The notes under the pieces: model-generated
The model's database searches: none
What the model was told of the DNA's origin: nothing
Seen by the model: the letters and a program-made list of their open reading frames with translations, nothing else
NCBI GenBank assembly: GCA_947493695.1
Contig: CANLSF010000006.1
Location: 310,001 to 374,000 of the forward strand
DNA length: 64,000 bases
Origin: an uncultured Kiloniellaceae bacterium
Lineage (GTDB): Bacteria > Pseudomonadota > Alphaproteobacteria > Kiloniellales > Kiloniellaceae
Direction: 5' to 3'
Program-made: the position numbers and the translations under genes
Part shown: positions 25,597-32,299 of the stretch, in pieces
Numbering within the stretch: position 1 is the stretch's first letter
Layout of the letters: every line of letters starts with the position of its first letter

Positions 25597-26601
25597 TTAA
25601 GCCCGCCCGCCGTTACCGCCGTTACCGCCGCCATTGCCGCCGCCGTTGCCGTTACCGTTACCGTTACCGTTACCGTTACCGTTACCGTTGCCGTTGCCGT
25701 TACCGTTACCGTTACCGTTACCGTTACCGTTACCGTTACCGTTACCGTTGCCGTTGCCACCGCCGTTGCCACCGCCGTTACCGCCGCCGTTGCCACCACC
25801 GTTGCCGCCGCCGTTGCCACCGCCGTTGCCACCACCGTTGCCGCCGCCGTTGCCACCACCGTTGCCACCACCGTTGCCACCACCGTTACCGCCGGCATTA
25901 TTGTTACCAGCGCCGGCGTTGGGGTTCCCGCTGGCTGCAGCGCCGTTGCTGCCACTGGAGTTTGAGACACCGCTGCTGCTACTTGAAGAGCTGGAGCTGG
26001 ACGAAACGCCCGCTTCGCTGGCTGAGGAACTTGCCGACATGCCTGCAGAAACCTCGGCTGTACTGCCGTCGCGAGAATCGGTCACAGAAACATTGCCGCT
26101 GCTTACGTCAACGTCGGTGGAATCCTCATCGACATCAACGCTGAAACTGGTGCCCTTAACAACAGCAACCAGATACGGCGTCTTCACAGAAAAGGTGCCA
26201 GATTTGCGTTTTTGTACCTTGTAACCAACCTTGCCCTTGCTTTGGTTGATCAGCGTTGTGGAATTCGCATCTGTCTCGGGCGAAATATCAACACTCGCAT
26301 CTGGTCCAAGCTCGATCTTATCGAAACCGTGGACAACAATCGCATGCGCCGACGCAAAGGTTCGAATCTCAATCTTGGCTGGAAGCATTGCGTTTCGGGA
26401 AAGCGGCTGCCAGTCGGCCACGCCGTTCGCCGGGCGCCACTCTGTCTTGCCTTCAGTAAAAAGTACATTCCAGTAGGAGGGTAACGTCGCAACTGAAGAT
26501 CCAGAGTTCCAGAAAAACAACGCTAGAGCAACAAAAGGAGCAATCACAGCCATCAAGGCGAAATTTCTCAAACCGCCCGTAGCGCGCATCTCTTTCCGCA
26601 T
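25597..26601 (-). CDS. FecR-domain protein with Gly-Asn repeat tail
   Basis: A 334-residue protein. A membrane anchor lies at residues ~13-31. A FecR-type extracytoplasmic beta domain occupies ~45-185 (IELGPDASVDISPE, KSGTFSVKTPYLVAVVKGTS, VDVSSGNVSVTD). A Ser-rich stretch follows, then a C-terminal tail of GGGN and GN repeats of about 95 residues. FecR domains beside CHASE2 sensors are a recurrent pair; the FecR protein probably presents or senses a periplasmic or surface signal for the kinase. Start: ATG 26601; a TTG seven codons earlier and an ATG four codons later are alternatives. Confidence 0.85.
   Translation of the reverse strand: MRKEMRATGGLRNFALMAVIAPFVALALFFWNSGSSVATLPSYWNVLFTEGKTEWRPANGVADWQPLSRNAMLPAKIEIRTFASAHAIVVHGFDKIELGPDASVDISPETDANSTTLINQSKGKVGYKVQKRKSGTFSVKTPYLVAVVKGTSFSVDVDEDSTDVDVSSGNVSVTDSRDGSTAEVSAGMSASSSASEAGVSSSSSSSSSSSGVSNSSGSNGAAASGNPNAGAGNNNAGGNGGGNGGGNGGGNGGGNGGGNGGGNGGGNGGGNGGGNGGGNGGGNGNGNGNGNGNGNGNGNGNGNGNGNGNGNGNGNGNGNGGGNGGGNGGNGGRA
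25645..25758. repeat. Hexanucleotide microsatellite, 19 tandem GTTRCC units
   Basis: Nineteen uninterrupted hexamers, either GTTACC or GTTGCC, run from 25645 to 25758 inside the FecR gene and encode alternating Gly-Asn on the minus strand. Each unit adds or removes two residues without changing frame, so slippage would vary tail length while keeping the protein intact. Confidence 0.95.
25753..25884. repeat. Twelve-base imperfect tandem repeat, 11 units
   Basis: Eleven 12-mers of the form GTTRCC-RCCRCC follow the hexamer array (the first unit shares its GTTGCC with the last hexamer). They encode GGGN units on the minus strand. Most units differ at one or two third-position bases, suggesting an older array than the almost uniform hexamers. 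Confidence 0.9.
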
Positions 26602-26845
26602 TTCCACACCATCCCTGAGCAAATAATTAACAAACCCATCCCCTACATTTAATATTATCTCCCACGTAAGTATTAATTTATTGTTTATTTAAAACAATTA
26701 AGTGAATAAGCATTAGTTATTGAGCTATTTATTGGTGCATTCAAATGAAATTAACATCATAGCAATGGGTAAAGAGCAAAGAGCTACGGCGAACTACCAA
26801 AAGCACGTAGCGCAAACAAATCCGCCCACAGCAACCTGTAAGCAC
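26602..26845. other. AT-rich upstream region of the FecR-CHASE2 operon
   Basis: About 240 bp, of which roughly 26625-26765 are strongly AT-rich (runs such as TTTATTTAAAACAATTAA). It probably contains the operon promoter on the minus strand, but I cannot pick a single convincing -35/-10 pair. Confidence 0.4.
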
Positions 26846-26873
26846 AAAAAAAATGCGCCGAAACGGCGCATTT
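26846..26873 (-). terminator. Rho-independent terminator of the PEP-CTERM gene
   Basis: On the minus strand AAATGCGCCG, loop TTT, CGGCGCATTT forms a perfect 10-bp stem followed by a run of eight T. It lies 50 bp after the PEP-CTERM stop and separates that gene from the FecR-kinase operon. Confidence 0.9.
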
Positions 26874-26923
26874 CCCTTTATCCAACGTAGAAGCGGCTGG
26901 ATGGTTTTGACTGCTAACCTGGC

Positions 26924-27541
26924 TCAGGTCCGCTGACGCGCATAGACTCTCTGACGACGTCCCAGGAGCAACAATCCACCCAATCCGGTCAACATGAGCG
27001 CCAAGGTTCCCGGCTCCGGAATCCGAGTTGTGGTGTCGCCCACCAGCTTCCATACAGTCACATGAGAAATATTTGGAGTATTACCGCCACCGTTTACCAG
27101 GCCAACCGTAGTCCAGGGACCGGTTGTCAAGCCAGCAACATTGAATATCGAGAAGTCAGTAGATGCCTTGATCGTCAGGAGATAAAGCTCTTCAGCACCA
27201 GTGTAAGTCCATGTGCCCACCGAGGATCCTGCGCCCGTGATTGTAAGGCCCCGGGATACGGAATCATCACTTTTGGCAACTTCCATGATGTCGATAAAAC
27301 TGCCAAAAACATCGAAAAGCGCCGCCTCAACCGTGTCTTCTTTGTCGTTCCCGCTGTTTGGGACCACGAAAGGACCGGATGCCCCCGTAAGGCCTTGTCC
27401 CGCGAACACCCGGCATGCAAGGTCCGTCGCGGTGTCGCATCCAACCATAGGCGTCGCGGCCATTGGCATCGCGTTCGCCGAAGTCGCCATCATCGCGATT
27501 CCACCGAGAATCGTCGAAAAAACCACCAAAAGTACGCGCAT
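26924..27541 (-). CDS. PEP-CTERM sorting-domain surface protein
   Basis: A 205-residue exported protein. Residues 1-24 are a signal peptide (VLLVVFSTILGGIAMMATSANA). The C-terminus carries the PEP-CTERM tripartite signal IPEPGTLALML, a hydrophobic helix and the basic end LGRRQRVYARQ, recognised by exosortase systems for processing and surface attachment or release. The middle (~130 residues, with GTWTYTGAEELYLLTIKAST) is a probable beta-sandwich without a named family. The start at ATG 27541 has GGGGAAGA upstream; the frame continues open 27 codons further back. Confidence 0.88.
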   Translation of the reverse strand: MRVLLVVFSTILGGIAMMATSANAMPMAATPMVGCDTATDLACRVFAGQGLTGASGPFVVPNSGNDKEDTVEAALFDVFGSFIDIMEVAKSDDSVSRGLTITGAGSSVGTWTYTGAEELYLLTIKASTDFSIFNVAGLTTGPWTTVGLVNGGGNTPNISHVTVWKLVGDTTTRIPEPGTLALMLTGLGGLLLLGRRQRVYARQRT

Positions 27542-27764
27542 AGTATTCTTCCCCAAGATTCCAAAAGGCCGCAGATTTCTTCTGCTTGAGAGCCACGAGC
27601 TAAAGAGCAATTTTCGTGCCATTGTAACTACTGCGCTGGTGTTTCCGACACTTTTACAGCCGCAGTGCTCAAATCTTGAATCTCAAATATATGATGTCAA
27701 AAGAACCGACAGATCCTATTACGTGCATATTTATGTTTTTCAAATACTTAGAAAAACAACTCGT

Positions 27765-27926
27765 ATGAAGTGTGTAAAAGATTTCGACGAACTCGACAAA
27801 TCTCGCTTCGCCCAAAATAACGAAATCAAGCGCGCAATCGAACTCCTATACCCAACTCTACGAATTCATCGCCCCCCCAAGGAGAGAGGCGTTCGAAAAA
27901 CTGAACATCAGCGAATAGAATACTGA
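27765..27926 (+). CDS. Candidate 53-aa small ORF
   Basis: ATG 27765 opens 53 codons beginning MKCVKDFDELDKSRFAQNNE and continuing IKRAIELLYPTL. The composition is protein-like, charged and probably helical, unlike the low-complexity shadows elsewhere. I see no clear Shine-Dalgarno and no family. It lies in a 560-bp stretch with no other gene, between the PEP-CTERM gene and tlpA, and could be a small protein or a gene remnant. Confidence 0.25.
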   Translation: MKCVKDFDELDKSRFAQNNEIKRAIELLYPTLRIHRPPKERGVRKTEHQRIEY

Positions 27927-28108
27927 ATGACAATGGGTAGACAGCCAATTCTGTCTGAGCCCCTGAAGCTGATCGGCGCGCAAGATCTTCCGAACACCCC
28001 GGTTTAATGACTGTCAGGCAAGGCCTCGGAAATGGCGCTTTATCCGCTCGGCCAACAATCTTTAGCGCAGTTCCGGACTTACAGGCAGCGTAGTATCCAG
28101 CGGTTCGC

Positions 28109-28711
28109 TCAGCCCGCGTTGGCTGGTACCGGCTGGTCAAGATAGAACTGCATCAGAGCCTTTGATTCGGGCGAGTCCCACTCAGCGGGCCCTCTCAGAA
28201 TTCCGATGATGCGATTGCGCCGGTCAACCAGCAGCGTGGTCGGCAGGCCGTTGACCTGGAAATCCCGGGCCGCGACGCCCTTTGGATCCAGATAAATCCC
28301 CATGGCGTCGAGATCGAGATCATCATAGAAAGGCTTCACCACACCCAGGCCGCGCCGGTCCTGTGAAATCGCCACGACCCGAAAGCCCTGAGACTCCAGA
28401 TCCGCATGCAGCCGGTTCAGCGCCGGCATCTCGGCCACACAGGGCGCGCACCAGGTTGCCCAGAAGTTCACCAACACCACTTCGCCCTTGAAATCCCGCA
28501 GGCTCACACCTTCTTCAGCACCCTCAGTAAAAGCCGTAGGCGGCGCTGGTATCGGCGGTTCGAAGAAGATAAACTGCGACCCCAGATCGCCACCCAGGGG
28601 CGGTTCGCTGTTCTGCGCGGCGGCAGGGTAGACGGTGGCGATCATCGCAATACCGAATATCACCGCAGCCAAACTGCGAAACCGTGCGCTGATGGCGATG
28701 TTTTTATGCAT
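28109..28711 (-). CDS. TlpA-like thioredoxin-family protein
   Basis: A 200-residue exported thiol-disulfide protein. It has an N-terminal signal or anchor (residues ~10-32, ending AAAQ), then a TlpA/ResA-type thioredoxin fold: VLVNFWATWCAPCVAEMPAL with the active-site WCAPC, FRVVAISQDR, and the cis-proline segment VNGLPTTLLVD. It probably reduces periplasmic disulfides, for example in cytochrome maturation. It is divergent from argH with only 24 bp between the two start codons, a common arrangement in Alphaproteobacteria. Confidence 0.92.
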   Translation of the reverse strand: MHKNIAISARFRSLAAVIFGIAMIATVYPAAAQNSEPPLGGDLGSQFIFFEPPIPAPPTAFTEGAEEGVSLRDFKGEVVLVNFWATWCAPCVAEMPALNRLHADLESQGFRVVAISQDRRGLGVVKPFYDDLDLDAMGIYLDPKGVAARDFQVNGLPTTLLVDRRNRIIGILRGPAEWDSPESKALMQFYLDQPVPANAG

Positions 28712-28735
28712 AACTAATCAGGTCCACTCAGTCAC

Positions 28736-30199
28736 ATGACCTCAGAAAATACTCCGGCCGCAGGACAAACCGCAGCCAACCAAACCACCGACACAACCTC
28801 GTCCGCCGCCGCAAATGATGGCGCGAACAAGATGTGGGGCGGACGCTTCTCCATGGGTCCGGCCGAGGTGATGGAACAGATCAACGCGTCTATTTCCTTC
28901 GATCAACGGCTCTACGCCCAGGACATCCAGGGGTCGAAAGCACACTGTAACATGCTGATCGCCCAAGGCATCGTATCTCAGGAAGATGGGGATGCGATCC
29001 AAAAAGGTCTAGACACGATTTTGCGAGAGATCGAGGCCGGCAACTTTACCTTCAGCGCCGCGCTTGAAGATATTCACATGAACATCGAGGCCCGTTTGCG
29101 CGAACTGATCGGCGATGCCGCCGGCCGCCTGCATACGGCGCGTTCGCGTAACGACCAGGTTGCCGTTGACGTCCGGCTTTGGGTCCGTGACAGCCTCGAC
29201 CAACTCGACACCAAGCTGGCGGAGTTACAGGAAGCCCTGATCGACAAGGCGGAAATCTACGCCGACAGCGTTATGCCCGGCTATACCCACCTGCAGGCGG
29301 CGCAACCGGTCACCTTTGGACATCATCTGCTGAGTTATGTGGAGATGCTCGGGCGGGACCGTGGCCGGGTGCGGGATTGCCGGACACGTCTGAACGAATG
29401 CCCGCTGGGCGCAGCCGCTTTGGCCGGCACCTCCTTCCCGATCGATCGGCATGCAACGGCGAAGGCGCTGGGTTTCGACCGCCCCACAGCCAATTCCATC
29501 GATTCCGTGTCGGACCGGGATTTCGCGCTGGAATTTCTCTCCGCCGGCTCGATCCTGGCAATCCATCTCTCGCGCTTTGCCGAGGAACTGGTGATCTGGT
29601 GCAGCGAAGGCTTCCGCTTTGTCGAGCTCTCCGATGCCTTCACCACCGGCAGCTCGATTATGCCGCAGAAAAAGAATCCCGACGCGGCGGAACTGGTGCG
29701 CGGCAAGGCAGGTCGGATCGTCGGCTCCCTCAACACGCTGCTGATGGTCATGAAGGGCCTTCCCCTGACCTACGGCAAGGACATGCAGGAAGACAAAGAA
29801 CCCCTGTTCGATGCGACCGATACACTGGCGCTCTGCGTCGCGGCGACAACCGGCATGGTGCGGGACCTGACCGCCAATGAGGACCGGCTGAAGGCGGCCA
29901 CCGCCGCCGGGTTCCTGACCGCGACCGATCTGGCCGACTGGCTGGTACGTGTGCTGAACCTGCCGTTCCGGGATGCCCATCATATTACCGGCTCCATCGT
30001 GCAACGCGCAGAGGCGGCTGAATGCGACATCGGAGACCTGCCGCTATCGGAAATGCAGGCCGTTGAGCCCCGCATCACAGAGGCGGTCTTCGAGGTTCTT
30101 ACGGTTGAGAGCTCCGTCGCCAGCCGTGTCAGCCATGGCGGCACGGCCCCAGAACAGGTGCGCAAAGCCGCCGCCGAAGCCCGGAAGCGATTTCTCTAG
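28736..30199 (+). CDS. argH: Argininosuccinate lyase
   Basis: A 487-residue enzyme that cleaves argininosuccinate to arginine and fumarate, the last step of arginine synthesis. The core starts at [20 protein letters not shown] (residue 33). Signature motifs are [33 protein letters not shown] and the flexible catalytic loop [17 protein letters not shown] with the active serine. The first ~30 residues are a Thr/Ala-rich extension; the ATG at residue 33 (28832) is an alternative start. It is followed by lptM and lysA. Confidence 0.96.
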   Translation: MTSENTPAAGQTAANQTTDTTSSAAANDGANKMWGGRFSMGPAEVMEQINASISFDQRLYAQDIQGSKAHCNMLIAQGIVSQEDGDAIQKGLDTILREIEAGNFTFSAALEDIHMNIEARLRELIGDAAGRLHTARSRNDQVAVDVRLWVRDSLDQLDTKLAELQEALIDKAEIYADSVMPGYTHLQAAQPVTFGHHLLSYVEMLGRDRGRVRDCRTRLNECPLGAAALAGTSFPIDRHATAKALGFDRPTANSIDSVSDRDFALEFLSAGSILAIHLSRFAEELVIWCSEGFRFVELSDAFTTGSSIMPQKKNPDAAELVRGKAGRIVGSLNTLLMVMKGLPLTYGKDMQEDKEPLFDATDTLALCVAATTGMVRDLTANEDRLKAATAAGFLTATDLADWLVRVLNLPFRDAHHITGSIVQRAEAAECDIGDLPLSEMQAVEPRITEAVFEVLTVESSVASRVSHGGTAPEQVRKAAAEARKRFL

Positions 30200-30312
30200 A
30201 GCCTTTTGCGTTTGATTAAAACCAATCCCTCGAAGGCTCATCCGAGGCAGCGTCTGCAAAGCAGAACGCGTTCGGGTGAGCTGGCGAAGGCAATGTAATG
30301 CAACATGCTCTA
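30197..30312. repeat. Structured palindromic intergenic element after argH
   Basis: The element begins TAGAGC at the argH stop and ends GCTCTA at 30312, giving terminal inverted repeats. A nested hairpin lies inside: GCTCATCCGA (30236) pairs with TCGGGTGAGC (ending 30281), and GCGTCTGC with GCAGAACGC around an AAA loop. The layout resembles small non-coding palindromic repeats scattered in alphaproteobacterial genomes; no second copy is visible in this window. Confidence 0.5.
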
Positions 30313-30428
30313 ACGCAGAGTCAGAAGAGTCACCGAGGGCCTTTGACTAGGCGCTCGCTCATCAATATCGTGTCGAGACGGCAGCAGTTGAGATGGCGCG
30401 CTTCGAAGCGAGGCGCAGGGAGACCGGA

Positions 30429-30680
30429 ATGAGTACGACAACACCGACACGGCGCTGGGCCCTCATAGGCCTGATCTCAGCCCTGGGTCTCGCGGGCTGC
30501 GGTAAAAAAGGCAAGCTGAGCGCTCCGGAAGGCGAGGAAGCGCTCTACACGCATCCGCAGGTCTATCCCAAAGCCTCCTCGCAGGTTCCAGGCTGGGACG
30601 ATGAAAAACCGCAACAGGATACTGTTTCGGAGGACATCTCGATTTTCCCGGATGAACGAACCAAGACAAAAACCTACTAA
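30429..30680 (+). CDS. lptM: LPS assembly lipoprotein LptM-like
   Basis: An 83-residue lipoprotein. A basic N-terminus (TPTRRW) is followed by a hydrophobic segment and the lipobox LAGC, with the lipidated Cys at about residue 24, then GKKGKLSAPEGEEALYTHP and a disordered acidic tail. The KKG-x-L-x-xP pattern after the Cys is that of LptM/LppL proteins, which help LptD fold. The argH-lptM-lysA order is a conserved context. The ATG of MSTTTPTRR is used; 12 upstream codons are not conserved in appearance. Confidence 0.8.
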   Translation: MSTTTPTRRWALIGLISALGLAGCGKKGKLSAPEGEEALYTHPQVYPKASSQVPGWDDEKPQQDTVSEDISIFPDERTKTKTY

Positions 30681-30813
30681 AACTGCGGTATAATCGCATA
30701 TTGTCCTGTCTGTGGCTGGTGTGCACCGCTCAGAGGCTCTGTCTTTTGATGCTTGATAATTGGCTTCTCCCGATCGGGATTGTGCCCAGAAGAACGAACT
30801 GAAACGAAATCCT

Positions 30814-32112
30814 ATGACCTTTTATCCCTACAAGAACGGCCGTTTGCATATTGAGGGAGTCTCGCTTGACGAACTCGCTGCCCGTGTCGGCACACCTTTC
30901 TACTGCTACTCCGCATCGGCCATGGAAACGGCCTATACCAGTTTCGTTGCCGCGCTGGGCGATCTGCCTGCAACGGTATGTTATGCGCTGAAGGCCAATT
31001 CCAATCAGGCAGTGATCCGAACCTTCGCCCGGCTTGGCGCAGGCGCTGATGTGGTCTCCGAGGGTGAACTGCGGCGCGCCGTAGCCGCCGGTGTTCCAGC
31101 CAAAAAGATTGTTTTCGCAGGTGTCGGTAAGCAGCCCTCGGAAATGGCGACGGCACTGGACGCGGGAATCCTGCAGTTCAACGTTGAGTCCCTGCCGGAA
31201 CTGGAAGCGTTATCCCGTGTGGCTCAGGAAAAGGGAAGGGTTGCGCCTGTTGCACTGCGGATCAATCCAGACGTGGATGCGCTGACCCACGCGAAGATCT
31301 CCACCGGTAAGGCCGAGAACAAGTTCGGCATCGATATTCCCAGCCTCCGTGGCTTTCTGGCTTCCGCCGCAGATCTCCCGGGCGTCCGGATCGAAGGTCT
31401 GGCGGTGCACATCGGTTCTCAGGTCACCGACGTTAATCCATACCGCACGGCCTTCGAACGTCTGGCAGGCCTTTTTGTCGAGCTGCGCGACGCGGGCTGG
31501 CCTCTCGAGCGCCTTGATATGGGCGGTGGCCTTGGTATTGCCTACCGGGACGATGCGGCACCTGACATTAAGCGATACGCCGAGATCGTGCGTGAAACCA
31601 CTCAGGGTGTGGGCTGCAAACTGATCTTTGAGCCCGGCCGCTTCCTGACAGGCAACGCCGGCCTGCTGGTCACCCGGACCGTCTATGTAAAGCACGGCAC
31701 GGCACGGCGCTTTGCAATTGTCGATGCGGCCATGAACGATCTCATCCGCCCGACCCTCTACGACGCATGGCACGACATCCGGCCTGTCGCGCAGTCCGCA
31801 GCAGATGCGCCCCGCGAACCCTACGATATTGTCGGACCGATCTGTGAAAGCAGTGACATTTTCGCCGAGCAAAGGCCTCTGCCGACAGTCGCCCCTGACG
31901 ATCTGCTCGCGATTTGTTCAACTGGTGCCTATGGCGCTGTGATGTCATCCAGTTATAATTCCAGGCCTCCGGCGCCGGAAATCCTGGTTCGTGGCAATGA
32001 CTACGCCGTCATTCGTCCCCGGATAGACTATGAAGAGCTGATCGGGCAGGATAGACTTCCTGAGTGGCTGGAAGACGAAGGGGTCAGTTCGGAACCGCGC
32101 GGAGCCGCGTAG
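30814..32112 (+). CDS. lysA: Diaminopimelate decarboxylase
   Basis: A 432-residue PLP-dependent enzyme of the alanine-racemase fold that makes lysine from meso-diaminopimelate. The PLP lysine is in CYALKANSN. Other motifs are FAGVGKQPSEM, INPDVDA, NKFGID, LAVHIGSQV, DMGGGLGIAY, EPGRFLTGN and the specificity segment GPICESSD. The ATG opening MTFYPYKNGRLHIEGV is the family start; an upstream in-frame start would add 18 codons. Confidence 0.96.
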   Translation: MTFYPYKNGRLHIEGVSLDELAARVGTPFYCYSASAMETAYTSFVAALGDLPATVCYALKANSNQAVIRTFARLGAGADVVSEGELRRAVAAGVPAKKIVFAGVGKQPSEMATALDAGILQFNVESLPELEALSRVAQEKGRVAPVALRINPDVDALTHAKISTGKAENKFGIDIPSLRGFLASAADLPGVRIEGLAVHIGSQVTDVNPYRTAFERLAGLFVELRDAGWPLERLDMGGGLGIAYRDDAAPDIKRYAEIVRETTQGVGCKLIFEPGRFLTGNAGLLVTRTVYVKHGTARRFAIVDAAMNDLIRPTLYDAWHDIRPVAQSAADAPREPYDIVGPICESSDIFAEQRPLPTVAPDDLLAICSTGAYGAVMSSSYNSRPPAPEILVRGNDYAVIRPRIDYEELIGQDRLPEWLEDEGVSSEPRGAA

Positions 32113-32299
32113 TCCACTGGTCAGAACTGCAGAATTCTGCGGTTAAGGAAACGATAAGGCGATTTGATGTACTGAGTTGGGTCGGTGTTGGTATGCAGGG
32201 TTGCATCGTCTGATGCGACAGGTTTATCGACAAATGCAACTCAGGGCCTAAGTAAAACAGGGGAAGAGAAGACAACGCTAACGACGCAAGGATGCGCAG

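Noticed and set aside
25634-26224. Antisense plus-strand frame of Pro-Leu/Pro-Pro repeats opposite the FecR gene
   Set aside because: It is the complement of the Gly-Asn repeat array and has no independent coding features or ribosome site.
27213-27926. A 237-codon plus-strand frame spanning the PEP-CTERM gene
   Set aside because: The first part is antisense to the PEP-CTERM gene; only the last 53 codons have protein-like composition and are listed separately with low confidence.
29225-30004. Long antisense frame opposite argH
   Set aside because: It is a shadow of argH codons, without domain or start signal.
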